From Pseudoalteromonas rubra (GTDB lineage Bacteria; Pseudomonadota; Gammaproteobacteria; Enterobacterales; Alteromonadaceae): DNA of 64,000 nucleotides. Location of the stretch: contig NZ_PNCI01000008.1 of the NCBI RefSeq assembly GCF_005887095.1, positions 62,001 through 126,000 of the forward strand, given 5' to 3'. Of this stretch, positions 1 through 9,560 are shown one piece after another (positions within the stretch are counted from its first letter, which is position 1; each line of letters begins with the position of its first letter). Made by a program: the position numbers and the translations under genes. Under the pieces are notes generated by a model. That model ran no database searches and was not told the DNA's origin. It was given only the letters and a program-made list of their open reading frames with translations.

Positions 1-1
1 T

Positions 2-1186
2 CTGGCCAAAAACCCAAATCAGCATCTGAGCCTGGCCATTATCGCAATTAAAGAGCTGGAAGAAATTGTGAGCTTTTATGGTACCGATGTTGGCGATGAG
101 ATCATGCGCAGAGTGATGACCCACTTCAGTGAGTTTACCGTGCCATTTAAAGTCTATCGCCTTGCGACCGCCAAGCTGGTGCTGCTCAGTGATGCCAATA
201 AAGGGGAGCATTATCTGAGTAGTCTGATTAATGAGTTCCCAACCACTACGCCTATCCTGCAGGATCCACATTTATATATTCAGGTCACCGCAGGGATCGC
301 CAGTGGCAATAAACGCCTGTTACTGGAAAATGCGTTTATAGCCTGTCGTCAGGCACAGCAAAAGCAGCAACGCGTATGCTTGTATGGCCAGGACCCGACA
401 CAGATAAAGACCATTCAGGAGTCGCATATTGCCATTGCAAAAACGGTGCAAAGTGCGTTTGAGCAGCACCGCATTCTTCCCTACTTTACACCACGTATGG
501 GCACACAGAGCAAAGTGGTTGAACAGTACCACTGCACACCCAGGGTGCTGACTGAACAGGGTCTGATCTTACGGCCTGACTCCTTTTCAGACGTTATCCG
601 CCACTCCAGATTGAGCTCGCAACTGACCAAAGTGATGCTAGAGTTGTGCACCGCACATTTTCGTAAATCGCATCATGCCTGGAGCATGCAGCTGAGCTGG
701 CAGGACCTGGCGGATCCGCAAATGATGGAGTTTATTTTTGCTCAGATAAGGCGCTACCCGCAACCGGGCAAAATCACCTTTGAACTGGAAGAGCAAGAAG
801 TGATTGAACATTTTGCCGATATGCGGGTGTATATTAATGTCCTGAAAAGCAAAGGCGTGAATATCATGGTGGCGTCGAGTAACAGCGGCTTGCTGACTAT
901 CAGCCGGGTGCTAAAACTCACCATAGACAGCGTTAAACTGACATCCAGCGTGATTGAGCAACTGAGCGAAGATACTCAGCTTCATGAATATATTGAGCAC
1001 ATTGCCAAACTATGTCATGAACGCCAAATCACCTTGCTTGTGGATGGCGTACAAAGCAAACATCAGCTTGAACAACTGTTGGATTGTAACGTAAAACTGG
1101 TTGAGGGAAGCCTGATTGGCACGCCGGGGCCACACATCAATATCACCCCTGGTAATATGGGTAAAGACATTCGGGCCAGCGCCTGA
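2..1186 (+). CDS. Degenerate GGDEF/EAL-type protein, C-terminal part
   Basis: The reading frame is open from the first bases of the window, so the N-terminus lies outside. The first visible residues resemble the start of a GGDEF domain (LAIIAIKELEEIV, then YGTDVGDEIMRRV). From about residue 150 onward the rest resembles an EAL domain by spacing: ELEEQEVIE at the place of the EAL-family ELTES motif and VEGSLIGTP near the end. The EAL signature itself reads CTPR, and the usual DDFGTG loop reads ASSNSG, so metal and substrate residues appear lost. By family knowledge such proteins act as cyclic-di-GMP receptors or scaffolds and not as enzymes; that role is inferred here. The next gene is convergent, with a 44-base gap. 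Confidence 0.75.
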   Translation: MAKNPNQHLSLAIIAIKELEEIVSFYGTDVGDEIMRRVMTHFSEFTVPFKVYRLATAKLVLLSDANKGEHYLSSLINEFPTTTPILQDPHLYIQVTAGIASGNKRLLLENAFIACRQAQQKQQRVCLYGQDPTQIKTIQESHIAIAKTVQSAFEQHRILPYFTPRMGTQSKVVEQYHCTPRVLTEQGLILRPDSFSDVIRHSRLSSQLTKVMLELCTAHFRKSHHAWSMQLSWQDLADPQMMEFIFAQIRRYPQPGKITFELEEQEVIEHFADMRVYINVLKSKGVNIMVASSNSGLLTISRVLKLTIDSVKLTSSVIEQLSEDTQLHEYIEHIAKLCHERQITLLVDGVQSKHQLEQLLDCNVKLVEGSLIGTPGPHINITPGNMGKDIRASA

Positions 1187-1230
1187 TTTAGACAGCCACA
1201 TCACTGGCGCTAGAGACATGGCCGCATAAA

Positions 1231-1896
1231 TTACAATTGCGCGATAAGTCGGGTGCTTTGTTGTCCGCTGGCCCAGTATTTACGCTCAAACGGCGTCATA
1301 GCAGTGTCGCTTTCATAGGCACTGACCTCAGCCTTTTTGCCGGCCAGTTCCAGGCTGCGGGCAAACTCCTCAACGTAAATTGACCAGTTACTACGTAACT
1401 CAAGTCGGCCACCCAGCTCAACGATATAAGGGAACACCGCCGCACCGTGCCAGCGTCTTTGCAGATGTTTGGCTTTCGGCCAGGGGTTAGGATAGAGCAA
1501 ATAGTGATGACTTGGCTGCCACCTGGCCTCACAGGCCAGACGCCAAAAGTCGTTCAGATCCGCCTGAACCAGAATGTACTGACCAGACTCCGTCTGTTTG
1601 TATTCAATATCGTGCTTTTCAAGGCGATGTTCCGACTTGTCGATACCAATGACTAACGCATCCGGATGCCGCTTTGCCAGATTCGCCGTACTCTCGCCTA
1701 CACCACAACAGGAGTCCAAAATAACGGGACCATCGAATGCCTGCACTTTTTCATTTACCTGCTCAAAAGCCTGTTGAGTATGGGCCGCAATGGGCTTTTT
1801 GAACGGTGTATTGAGGTGTTTCTGGACCACTTCGTCTAACTTTTCGTGGAGTCCGGCCTGATTACTGGTGATGCTTCTGGAGTTTGCGTCTGACAT
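1231..1896 (-). CDS. TrmB-like SAM-dependent methyltransferase (paralogue)
   Basis: A 221-residue Rossmann methyltransferase. Motif I reads ILDSCCGVGEST near residue 60, and the acidic residue after strand 2 is in VIGIDKSEHRL. The segment YPNPWPKAKHLQRRWHG matches the position and style of the TrmB family [14 protein letters not shown] motif, so this belongs to the tRNA guanine-N7 methyltransferase superfamily. A canonical trmB lies elsewhere in the window (40453-41187), so this copy probably has another substrate or is a diverged duplicate. Its N-terminus, rich in polar residues, is not typical of TrmB. It is a single gene, convergent with the EAL-type gene. Substrate unknown. Confidence 0.7.
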   Translation of the reverse strand: MSDANSRSITSNQAGLHEKLDEVVQKHLNTPFKKPIAAHTQQAFEQVNEKVQAFDGPVILDSCCGVGESTANLAKRHPDALVIGIDKSEHRLEKHDIEYKQTESGQYILVQADLNDFWRLACEARWQPSHHYLLYPNPWPKAKHLQRRWHGAAVFPYIVELGGRLELRSNWSIYVEEFARSLELAGKKAEVSAYESDTAMTPFERKYWASGQQSTRLIAQL

Positions 1897-2004
1897 AACA
1901 GCGAATTGTGGCTCATAGTCTGAAATATAATGGGGGTATTTTATCTCAGTCCGCCTGATTTAGTAAGCGGTTGTGTGGCAGAGTCGCCTCTGCCACCTTT
2001 CAGA

Positions 2005-2778
2005 TCAATGGCGCAGGCCAACACCACGCTTGATCAGATTCAATGCCACCGCAAACAGCACAGTGATAAAACCAATTAACACACAAAATGCCAGTGTGAT
2101 ATCGACATCAGAGACGCCCAGAAAACCATAGCGGAAGGCATTCACCATGTAGATGATCGGATTTATCTGAGACACGCCCTGCCAGAACTCCGGCAACAAA
2201 GTGATGGAGTAAAACACCCCTCCCAGATAAGTGAGCGGCGTCAGTACAAAGGTTGGAATGATGCTGATGTCATCAAAGCTATTAGCAAAGACCGCATTAA
2301 TAAGACCACCCAGCGCAAAGACTGCCGAGGTCAGTAATACCGTCAGTACTATCACCGCCAGATTGTGAATTTGAATGTCGACAAACAGCAGACTAACCAA
2401 AGTGACTATCAACCCCACCAGCATACCACGGGCCATACCGCCACCTATGTATCCCAACACTATGATGTAGTTAGGCACGGGAGCCACTAACAGCTCTTCG
2501 ATGCTTTTTTGAAACTTGGTGGAATAGAAGCTGGATGCCACATTGGAATACGAGTTGGTGATCACCGACATCATGATTAGACCCGGCACAATGAATTCCA
2601 TGTAGCTGAAACCGCCCATTTCACCAATGCGTGAGCCGATCAGAGAACCAAATATCACAAAGTATAAGGTCATGGTGATGGCCGGTGGCACCAGGGTTTG
2701 CACCCAAATGCGCAGGAAACGGATACACTCTTTGATCCAGATACTTTTCAGTGCTACGCCATAGTTTAAGATTTTCAT
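2005..2778 (-). CDS. yadH: ABC-2 type exporter permease YadH
   Basis: A 257-residue integral membrane protein with about six hydrophobic segments and the ABC-2 layout, including the loop FYSTKFQKSIEELLVAPVPN typical of the YadH/NodJ group. Its length equals that of E. coli YadH. It overlaps the upstream ATPase gene by four bases (ATGA), so the two are translationally coupled and form one transporter in the inner membrane. The natural substrate of YadGH is not established, so none is named. Together the pair should form a homodimeric permease with two ATPase subunits. Confidence 0.9.
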   Translation of the reverse strand: MKILNYGVALKSIWIKECIRFLRIWVQTLVPPAITMTLYFVIFGSLIGSRIGEMGGFSYMEFIVPGLIMMSVITNSYSNVASSFYSTKFQKSIEELLVAPVPNYIIVLGYIGGGMARGMLVGLIVTLVSLLFVDIQIHNLAVIVLTVLLTSAVFALGGLINAVFANSFDDISIIPTFVLTPLTYLGGVFYSITLLPEFWQGVSQINPIIYMVNAFRYGFLGVSDVDITLAFCVLIGFITVLFAVALNLIKRGVGLRH

Positions 2779-3695
2779 TCGCTGCGCCCCTGTTCCAGTA
2801 ATCCGACAAACAACTCTTCCAGGCGGTTAGCCTTATTTCGCATACTCAGCACCGTATTGCCCTGCTCATTGAGCTGGGTAAATACCCCGTTCAGACCCTG
2901 AGACTTAGCCACCTCGACTTCCAGCGTGTGGTCATCAGTCAGGGTATACTCATAGCCATCTAGTTTTACCGGGTTAATTGGTGCTTTAAGGTCCAGTACA
3001 AAGGTTTCTTTGTCCAGCTTCGCCAGCAAGGCTTTAATGGTGGTGTGTTCGACAATTTTGCCCTGATCGATAATGGCAATATTGCGGCACAGCAGCTCAG
3101 CTTCTTCCAGATAATGAGTGGTCAGGATAATGGTGATCCCCTGCGCGTTGATCTCGCGCAGGAAATCCCACATAGAGCGTCGCAGCTCGATATCTACCCC
3201 GGCAGTGGGTTCATCCAGAATCAGCAGCTTTGGCTCATGCATCAGCGCCCGGGCAATCATCAGGCGGCGTTTCATACCGCCAGACAAGGTGCGCGCCTGC
3301 TTGTCTTTTTTATCCAGTAAGCCCTGTTGCTTCAGGTATTTTTCGGCGCGCTCGTGGGCCAGTGCACGCGGCACGCCATAGTAACCGGCCTGATTCACCA
3401 AAATCTGATTGAGGGTTTCAAACTGGTTAAAATTGAACTCCTGCGGCACCAGACCAAGGTGAGACTTGGCCGCTTCCAGATCGGTATCTATGCTCTGGCC
3501 AAAGACTTCAACCAGACCCGCCGTTTTGTTTACCAAAGATGAAATAACGCCTATGGTGGTCGACTTACCCGCACCATTTGGGCCAAGCAATGCGAAAAAG
3601 TCGCCCTGCTCCACCTGTAAATCAATCCCTTTAACGGCTTCAACGCCGTTACTGTAGACCTTGCGCAGGCCAGATATATTTAATGCCTTTGTCAT
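2775..3695 (-). CDS. yadG: ABC exporter ATP-binding protein YadG
   Basis: ATPase partner of the downstream permease. Walker A is GPNGAGKST near residue 40, the signature is LSGGMKRRL, Walker B is LLILDEPTAGVD, and the H-loop is TTHYLEEAE. The body matches E. coli YadG closely through the C-terminal MRNKANRLEELF. The open frame begins six codons earlier (3713), but the ATG at 3695 gives the N-terminus MTKALNISG, which aligns with the family. About 306 residues. Substrate unknown. Confidence 0.92.
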   Translation of the reverse strand: MTKALNISGLRKVYSNGVEAVKGIDLQVEQGDFFALLGPNGAGKSTTIGVISSLVNKTAGLVEVFGQSIDTDLEAAKSHLGLVPQEFNFNQFETLNQILVNQAGYYGVPRALAHERAEKYLKQQGLLDKKDKQARTLSGGMKRRLMIARALMHEPKLLILDEPTAGVDIELRRSMWDFLREINAQGITIILTTHYLEEAELLCRNIAIIDQGKIVEHTTIKALLAKLDKETFVLDLKAPINPVKLDGYEYTLTDDHTLEVEVAKSQGLNGVFTQLNEQGNTVLSMRNKANRLEELFVGLLEQGRSE

Positions 3696-3770
3696 CTTAT
3701 TGTTTTTCCTCACATCCCCATGTTGTTGTTTTCACTTGTTTGTACCGATACGCTGCTTAACCGAGCGACA

Positions 3771-4388
3771 TCAATCGCCATAGCCCCAGCGTTTCGCCAG
3801 CTGATGCTCTATACCTAAATGGTCTAAAATACGCGCCACCATAAAATCGACAAGATCCTCGATGCTTTGTGGTTGATGATAAAACCCGGGCGCCGCAGGC
3901 ATAATAGTGACCCCTAAGCGGCTCAGTTTAAGCATATTTTCCAGATGAATGGCACTGAACGGCGTTTCTCTGGGCACCAGGATCAGCTCGCCGCGCTCTT
4001 TGATCACCACATCTGCCGCGCGCTCTAACAGGTTATCGGATGCGCCCATAGCAATCGCCGACACACTGCCCGCGCTGCACGGACAAACCACCATTTTCTT
4101 CGGCGCCGCAGAGCCCGACGCCACCGGACTGAACCAGTTGTCTTTACCAAACACCTGGATCTGCCCAGCCCTGGCCTGAAACAGCTCACTAAGCTGTGCT
4201 GTGGCTTTGTCTTCGTTGCCAGATAACTTAATGTTAGATTCGGTGTCCAGCACCACTCGCGCCGCACTGGAGATCAGCACATACACCTGATAATCCAGCG
4301 CCACCAGTACTTCGAGTAAACGCAATCCGTAAGGTGCGCCCGATGCGCCGCTAAATGCCAGCGTAATGGCCGGCTTAAATTGTGACAT
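3771..4388 (-). CDS. ubiX: Flavin prenyltransferase UbiX
   Basis: UbiX joins dimethylallyl phosphate to reduced FMN, giving the prenylated flavin used by the UbiD decarboxylase in ubiquinone synthesis. The N-terminal [12 protein letters not shown] is the FMN-binding signature of the family, and [15 protein letters not shown] and [16 protein letters not shown] match later conserved blocks. The chosen start, MSQFKPAIT at 4388, gives about 205 residues, the normal size; the open frame extends ten codons further. It starts four bases after the mpl stop, so the two genes are almost certainly co-transcribed although their pathways differ. Confidence 0.93.
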   Translation of the reverse strand: MSQFKPAITLAFSGASGAPYGLRLLEVLVALDYQVYVLISSAARVVLDTESNIKLSGNEDKATAQLSELFQARAGQIQVFGKDNWFSPVASGSAAPKKMVVCPCSAGSVSAIAMGASDNLLERAADVVIKERGELILVPRETPFSAIHLENMLKLSRLGVTIMPAAPGFYHQPQSIEDLVDFMVARILDHLGIEHQLAKRWGYGD

Positions 4389-4392
4389 AACT

Positions 4393-5742
4393 TTATGACC
4401 TCTTTTCGCGCAGCGCACTTAACACTGCGGCATGGATCCCATTAAACCCACCGTTGCTCATGATCAAGACATGCTCACCCGGCTTTGCTTTGGCCGCCAT
4501 CGCCGCCACGATATCATCTGTGTTGTGATAACAGTCATAGCCTGCCTGCTTAGCAGCGTCTTGCAGTGACCAGCTCAGATTGGGCGGCTCAAACAGCATC
4601 ACCTCATCGGCTGCCGCAAGTGACTCCATCAGGGTTTGCTGATGAACACCCATTTTCATGGTGTTAGAGCGCGGCTCCAAAATCGCGGTAATACGGGCAT
4701 CGCCCACTTTGGCACGTAATCCTGCCAAAGTGGTTTCAATAGCCGTAGGGTGATGTGCAAAATCGTCATACACACACACACCGTTTACCTCTCCCAGCAA
4801 CTCCATACGCCGCTTGGGCGAGATAAATTCACCGAGCGCTTCAATACTGACAGACACAGGAATCCCCACATGACGGGCAGCCGCAATGGCCATCAGGGCA
4901 TTTTTCACATTATGCTCACCAATGGCCTGCCAGCTCACCGTGCCCTGACTTTCGTTGTTCAGTAACACCTCAAACTGGCTGCCATCGGCTTTACACAGGC
5001 GATAATCCCAGTCGCCACCCAGGGTTTCTTGCTGGCTCCAGAAGCCTTTGTCTATCACTTCGCACAGGGGTTTATCCGCTGCCGGGTAAATTGCTTTACC
5101 CTGCGCAGGTAAGATACGAAGTAAATGGTGGAACTGGGTCTGAATGGCGGCCAGATCAGCAAAAATATCGGCGTGATCGAATTCCAGGTTATTCATGATC
5201 AGGGTACGCGGCAGATAATGAACAAACTTACTGCGCTTATCAAAAAACGCTGTGTCGTATTCATCGGCCTCAATGACAAAAAACGGGGTATCACTGGTGC
5301 GTGCCGACACGCCAAAGTTTTGCACTATGCCACCAATCAGAAAACCCGGGCATAGTCCTGCATATTCCAGCAACCAGGCCAGCATACTGGCGGTGGTGGT
5401 TTTACCATGCGTACCGGCCACCGCCAGTACCCAGCTGTTTTGCAGCACATGATGTTTTAGCCACTCGGGGCCTGAGGTATAAGGTAAGCCGCGCTCCAGT
5501 ACATATTCCACACAGGCGTTCCCGCGGCTCATGGCATTGCCAATCACCACCATATCGGGTGCCGGGTCCAGCTGGGCTGGATCATAGCCCTGGGTTAATT
5601 CAATACCAAGCGACTCCAGCTGAGTGCTCATAGGTGGATAAACGTTTTGGTCGGATCCCGTCACCTTGTGGCCCAGCGACTTCGCAATCGCCGCAATGCC
5701 ACCCATAAAGGTGCCACAGATCCCAAGAATGTGAATATGCAT
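4393..5742 (-). CDS. mpl: Murein tripeptide ligase Mpl
   Basis: Mpl attaches recycled L-Ala-D-Glu-meso-DAP tripeptide to UDP-MurNAc in the cytoplasm, bypassing MurC, MurD and MurE during peptidoglycan recycling. The N-terminal [14 protein letters not shown] is the Mpl nucleotide-binding loop, and the ATP loop is [32 protein letters not shown] and [11 protein letters not shown] are conserved Mur-ligase segments. Starting at MHIHILG (5742) gives 449 residues, the family length; the frame is open a further 29 codons upstream but without family-like sequence. The window also holds AmpD and AmpE, which act in the same recycling pathway. Confidence 0.93.
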   Translation of the reverse strand: MHIHILGICGTFMGGIAAIAKSLGHKVTGSDQNVYPPMSTQLESLGIELTQGYDPAQLDPAPDMVVIGNAMSRGNACVEYVLERGLPYTSGPEWLKHHVLQNSWVLAVAGTHGKTTTASMLAWLLEYAGLCPGFLIGGIVQNFGVSARTSDTPFFVIEADEYDTAFFDKRSKFVHYLPRTLIMNNLEFDHADIFADLAAIQTQFHHLLRILPAQGKAIYPAADKPLCEVIDKGFWSQQETLGGDWDYRLCKADGSQFEVLLNNESQGTVSWQAIGEHNVKNALMAIAAARHVGIPVSVSIEALGEFISPKRRMELLGEVNGVCVYDDFAHHPTAIETTLAGLRAKVGDARITAILEPRSNTMKMGVHQQTLMESLAAADEVMLFEPPNLSWSLQDAAKQAGYDCYHNTDDIVAAMAAKAKPGEHVLIMSNGGFNGIHAAVLSALREKRS

Positions 5743-5870
5743 GATTTTATTAACTAATAAGCTGACTAACCCGCTTAGGTTATCATACTCGCCTGAACCT
5801 TGGCTGGTTTTGTGAGCAGAACCACACAAAACACTTTTGCAGCTGGTATAAAGTCGCCACAGCAGACATA

Positions 5871-5909
5871 AAAAAACCGGCTTAAGTGCATCACCTAAGC
5901 CGGTTTTTA
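5871..5909 (-). terminator. Terminator after pyrE
   Basis: An inverted repeat AACCGGCTTA / TAAGCCGGTT has an 11-base loop, flanked by A-runs and T-runs. It can terminate rph-pyrE on the minus strand, and the T-run on the plus strand means it could also work in reverse. Confidence 0.85.
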
Positions 5910-5934
5910 AATACGATTTTATCGGTCTACTTAA

Positions 5935-6579
5935 TTAAGCAACACCGTACTGGTCGCGATACGCTTTAACCGCTTCCAGGTGCTCTGCCATATCACCTTG
6001 TTGCTCAAGGTAAGTGATTAAGTCAGCCAGTTTCACGATAGATACCACAGCGGTATTAAAGTCGCGCTCAACTTCCTGAATGGCAGACAGCTCACCTTTG
6101 CCTTTTTCCTGACGATCCAGGGCAATCAATACACCCGCCAGGTCAGCACCGTTGGCTGCGATGATTTCCATCGATTCACGAATAGCCGTGCCCGCCGTGA
6201 TCACATCATCCACCAGCATGATACGACCAGCCAGCTCAGAGCCTACCAGGTTGCCACCTTCACCGTGCTGCTTTTTCTCTTTACGGTTAAAGCAGTAAGG
6301 GACGTCTTTGTCGTAGTGATCTGCCAGTGCCACGGCAGTGGTAGTCGCAATTGGGATCCCTTTATACGCCGGGCCAAACAGGACGTCGTAGGCAATGCCG
6401 GCATCTTCCAATGCGGCTGCGTAAAAACGACCTAAACGCGCCAGGTCGCGACCGGTGTTGAACAGGCCCGCATTGAAGAAATAAGGGCTGGTACGGCCAG
6501 ATTTAAGCGTAAACTCACCAAACTTCAGCACCTGCTTTTGCAGGGCAAATTCAATAAAGTCTTTTTGATACTGTTTCAT
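5935..6579 (-). CDS. pyrE: Orotate phosphoribosyltransferase PyrE
   Basis: Converts orotate and PRPP to OMP in pyrimidine synthesis. The 214-residue length matches E. coli PyrE. The PRPP-binding motif is [17 protein letters not shown] near residues 120-136, and [18 protein letters not shown] and [11 protein letters not shown] are conserved blocks. It follows rph with a 25-base gap. In E. coli an attenuator hairpin separates rph from pyrE; no such hairpin fits in this gap, so that regulation is probably absent here. Cytoplasmic dimer by family. Confidence 0.95.
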   Translation of the reverse strand: MKQYQKDFIEFALQKQVLKFGEFTLKSGRTSPYFFNAGLFNTGRDLARLGRFYAAALEDAGIAYDVLFGPAYKGIPIATTTAVALADHYDKDVPYCFNRKEKKQHGEGGNLVGSELAGRIMLVDDVITAGTAIRESMEIIAANGADLAGVLIALDRQEKGKGELSAIQEVERDFNTAVVSIVKLADLITYLEQQGDMAEHLEAVKAYRDQYGVA

Positions 6580-6604
6580 ACGATACCTTCTTATTTACGA
6601 ATAC

Positions 6605-7318
6605 TTATGCCAGAGCCTGTTTTTGCAGGTCAATGATCTCACGGATTGAATGCTTAGCCAGTGCCAGCAGCTCATCCAGCTCTTCAAATGAGAAAGGTTC
6701 GCCCTCTGCTGTCCCTTGTACTTCAATCAGTTTGCCGGTTTCGGTCATGATCACGTTCATGTCGGTTTCGGCTTCTGAATCTTCCAGATATTCCAGATCG
6801 GTAATGGCTTCGCCGTTGTAAACGCCCACAGAGATAGCCGCAATCATAAACTTCAGCGGGTTCGCGTTGATCATGCCCTTGGCACGCATATGAGTCAGCG
6901 CATCAACCAAAGCAACACAAGCACCGCTGATAGACGCAGTACGTGTGCCACCGTCGGCCTGTAAGACATCACAGTCGATAGTAATGGTGTTTTCACCCAG
7001 CGCGCTCAAATCAACCGCGGCACGCAATGCACGAGCGATCAGACGTTGGATTTCCATAGTACGGCCGCCCTGCTTACCTTTTGCCGCTTCACGGCCATTG
7101 CGCGTGTGAGTAGAACGCGGAAGCATCCCGTATTCTGCAGTGATCCAGCCTTTGCCCTGGCCTTTCATAAAACGCGGTACCCCCGCTTCAACCGTAGCAG
7201 TACACAACACCTTAGTGTTGCCAAACTCTACCAGCACCGAGCCCTCGGCATGCATGGTATAGTTACGTGTAAAAGTTACCGGTCTGATTTGATTTGCAGT
7301 TCTTTCGCTTGGACGCAT
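6605..7318 (-). CDS. rph: Ribonuclease PH
   Basis: A phosphorolytic 3'-5' exonuclease that trims tRNA 3' ends and forms a hexameric ring. The start [14 protein letters not shown] at 7318 is the canonical N-terminus; the open frame extends 27 codons further, but those codons lie in the promoter region shared with yicC. Conserved blocks include [20 protein letters not shown] and [29 protein letters not shown] (with V for I). It is 237 residues long. Unlike the truncated rph of E. coli K-12, this copy looks intact. It is divergent from yicC and upstream of pyrE, the common gammaproteobacterial order. Confidence 0.95.
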   Translation of the reverse strand: MRPSERTANQIRPVTFTRNYTMHAEGSVLVEFGNTKVLCTATVEAGVPRFMKGQGKGWITAEYGMLPRSTHTRNGREAAKGKQGGRTMEIQRLIARALRAAVDLSALGENTITIDCDVLQADGGTRTASISGACVALVDALTHMRAKGMINANPLKFMIAAISVGVYNGEAITDLEYLEDSEAETDMNVIMTETGKLIEVQGTAEGEPFSFEELDELLALAKHSIREIIDLQKQALA

Positions 7319-7543
7319 CCACCTTCCCCTATGATCAAAGTTTCGCGATATTATAAAGGGTTCCCAGGCGCTATGCCATGCGGATCGCGAATAATTCACG
7401 CCCAGCCACTAGAGCTGGCCGATGTTTCAGCTATAATGGCGGTGTTTCGTTCATGGCGATGTGTGTGTTCAGCAACGACAGCGCTGACCCTTTGGTCACC
7501 ACATGCAGACACGCCACAACCTTAAATTAGATTAGGAACTTAT

Positions 7544-8404
7544 ATGATCCATAGTATGACCGCTTATGCCCGTAAAGAGATCAAGGGCGACTGGGGCACC
7601 GGTGTGTGGGAGATCCGCTCCGTAAACCAACGCTATCTTGAAACCTTTATCCGCGCACCGGAGCAATTCCGTGGCCTGGAGCCGGTTATTCGCGAGCGCC
7701 TGCGCAAACACTTACAGCGCGGTAAAGTGGAAGTATTTTTAAAGTTCACCGCCAACCCGGCGCACGTAGGTCAGCTGTCGATCAACGAAACCCTGAGCAA
7801 ACAGCTAATTGAAAACGCCAAATGGGTGCAGTCGCACAGCGGTGGCGAGATCAACCCTACTGATATCCTGCGTTGGCCAGGCGTAATGGAAGCCGAAGAA
7901 GTAGATCTGGACACAGTAAACAGCGAACTACTAAAAGGCTTTGATGCCCTGGTTGAAGACTTTAAAGCAGCGCGCGCCAGTGAAGGTAACAACCTGGAAA
8001 CCATGATAACCACCCGCCTGGATAGTATTCTGGAGCAGGTTGCCATCGTCGAAGGCCATATGCCAGAAGTCGCTAAATGGCAGCGTGAGAAGCTCACCGC
8101 TAAGCTGGAAGACCTGAAAGCCGAAATCGACGAGAACCGCCTGGAGCAGGAGCTTATCTATCTTGCCCAAAAGCAGGACGTGGCAGAAGAGCTCGACCGC
8201 CTCAAGTCACACGTTAAAGAAACCCATAAGATCCTGAAAAAAGGCGGCGCCTGTGGCCGACGCCTGGACTTTATGATGCAAGAATTCAACCGCGAGTCTA
8301 ACACCCTGGCGTCTAAATCCATCAACACCGAGATCACCAACGCCGCCGTTGAACTCAAGGTACTGATTGAGCAAATGCGCGAGCAGATCCAGAATATTGA
8401 GTGA
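7544..8404 (+). CDS. yicC: YicC family endoribonuclease
   Basis: YicC/YloC family protein, 286 residues, about the usual length. The N-terminal IHSMTAYARKE and the segment WEIRSVNQRYLE are family signatures, as is the C-terminal GRRLDFMMQEFNRESNTLASKS. Members have been linked to endoribonuclease activity and small-RNA turnover. The last codons coincide with a 19-bp repeat that recurs at 14888-14906, so the gene is the apparent attachment site of an island. The reading frame is complete and ends QIQNIE, and the stop codon lies just outside the repeat. It is divergent from rph. Confidence 0.93.
   Translation: MIHSMTAYARKEIKGDWGTGVWEIRSVNQRYLETFIRAPEQFRGLEPVIRERLRKHLQRGKVEVFLKFTANPAHVGQLSINETLSKQLIENAKWVQSHSGGEINPTDILRWPGVMEAEEVDLDTVNSELLKGFDALVEDFKAARASEGNNLETMITTRLDSILEQVAIVEGHMPEVAKWQREKLTAKLEDLKAEIDENRLEQELIYLAQKQDVAEELDRLKSHVKETHKILKKGGACGRRLDFMMQEFNRESNTLASKSINTEITNAAVELKVLIEQMREQIQNIE
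8382..8400 (+). repeat. Left direct repeat of the island (attL-like)
   Basis: The 19 bases AGCAGATCCAGAATATTGA lie within the last codons of yicC and recur exactly at 14888-14906. The two copies bracket an integrase remnant and accessory genes, as expected for attL and attR of an element integrated at a gene end. Confidence 0.8.
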
Positions 8405-8523
8405 TGTTTCAGGCTGTTTCTCTGCGTTGAAATAGTCTTTAATAAAAACGGGCAAAGTAGGCAATTGCTCAATAGTGAATTGCCTCTATATCCGGATCAG
8501 CGAAGGGCGAATGAGTATCGTAA

Positions 8524-8934
8524 CTAAGCCCGGTCGTAATTGAATGGCTCAAAGAGCTGCAAATACGCGCCTTTGGCTCTGACTATGCCTTTCCAAACCG
8601 CAGAGCCAGCAAACGCTTTGGACACATCAGCCCCGACACACTCAATGCCGCCATTCAAAAGCTATTCCGTGAAGACAAAATGCCTGTGCCCCACTTTACC
8701 GTCCATGACCTACGCCGTACCTGTCGAAGCCTACTTGCAAGCAATGGTGTAGCTGGCCATATCGCCGAACGATGCTTAAACCATAAGCTAAAAGGGGTTG
8801 AAGGAGTATACGATAGATATGATTATTTGGATGGGCGAAGGGAAGCGTTAGAAGTGATGGCTGAGTATTTATATCAAATTTTTCTAGTCAAACTAGAGAT
8901 ATTTCTGACTGTAGTAGTCAGACATAACTTCTAA
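8524..8934 (+). pseudogene. Truncated phage-type integrase (C-terminal fragment)
   Basis: The frame opens after a stop at 8521-8523 with no start of its own. It encodes about 136 residues equal to the C-terminal catalytic part of a P4-type tyrosine recombinase. Visible are HDLRRT with the second catalytic arginine, IAERCLNHK with the conserved histidine, and the YDRYDY region containing the candidate nucleophile tyrosine. The DNA-binding N-terminal region and the first arginine segment are missing, so it should be inactive. It sits 120 bases past the yicC stop, the normal place for an integrase beside its attachment site. Only the part from 8680 has an ATG. Confidence 0.8.
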
Positions 8935-8959
8935 CTACTACCAACTTTTCAACTAGATA

Positions 8960-9205
8960 CTAAAGGTTATATTCATATATAAAGCCTAGTGATTCCAGTA
9001 TGTTATGAATGGATACTTTATCTTCTTGCGTTGACAGCTCCCCGTTCGACTTAGTCAGTGTTAAGTTCAAACTTGTGCTATGAACATCAATACTTTTGAT
9101 AATAGTAACCTCATCCCACTCACTAGAAGCTCGTATTGCTTGATTAAATAGCTCAACTGTCAGCTCAGTATATTTTGGTAGAGGTACCTTTATGTAATTA
9201 TTCAT
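8960..9205 (-). CDS. Small protein of unknown function
   Basis: An 81-residue ORF beginning MNNYIKVPLPKY. The start at 9205 has a GGAG eight bases upstream; a GTG three codons earlier is possible but overlaps that site. I recognise no family. The sequence is acidic and soluble-looking, with alternating hydrophobic strands (SLNLTLTKSNGEL) and no signal peptide or membrane segment. It follows a zinc-ribbon gene on the same strand by 39 bases, so they probably form a two-gene unit. Base composition is lower in GC than in the flanking core genes, consistent with transfer. Confidence 0.55.
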   Translation of the reverse strand: MNNYIKVPLPKYTELTVELFNQAIRASSEWDEVTIIKSIDVHSTSLNLTLTKSNGELSTQEDKVSIHNILESLGFIYEYNL

Positions 9206-9244
9206 ATTTTTCACTCCATTGCATAGGCGTGCTCTTCAAAAAGC

Positions 9245-9379
9245 TTAAGGTGTATACTCTGTACGGCTGCACCGTGGACAAGGCGGTAATCTATCGTCGT
9301 GATCATTCAACGTAACTTGCTCACTACAGTTTTTGCAGTTGTAAGTACCTGTTCCGGGCTTTTCACCAGTTGTAGACAT
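9245..9379 (-). CDS. Zinc-ribbon protein, 44 residues
   Basis: A short gene with start ATG at 9379, a GGAGA about seven bases upstream, and stop at 9245. It reads MSTTGEKPGTGTY, then CKNC, a short acidic linker, and CPRC near the end. The two CxxC pairs are 15 residues apart and should bind one zinc. The TGEKPGxGTYxC opening matches a small zinc-ribbon family I recall from bacterial genomes and mobile regions. Function is unknown; such ribbons often bind nucleic acid or partner proteins. It lies upstream of the 81-residue ORF on the same strand. Confidence 0.65.
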   Translation of the reverse strand: MSTTGEKPGTGTYNCKNCSEQVTLNDHDDRLPPCPRCSRTEYTP

Positions 9380-9560
9380 AAATAGTCTCCTTAATAATCC
9401 CTGACTGTAAGGTAACTACGCTTGCCTAGGCGGGATAAGGCAAGTACCAACATTTTGATACTGCTATTTAGAGCTAAAATAATTTAGTCTAAAAACCCAC
9501 AATGCGTGAGTTGTAAAATTCTGTCAATGATGATTTTATATAATAATTTCAATGCCATAA

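Noticed and set aside
6579..6605. rph-pyrE attenuator as in E. coli
   Set aside because: The gap is only 25 bases with no hairpin and T-run.
8540..8752. 70-codon ORF in another frame of the integrase fragment
   Set aside because: The overlapping frame carries clear integrase motifs, so this one is a shadow.
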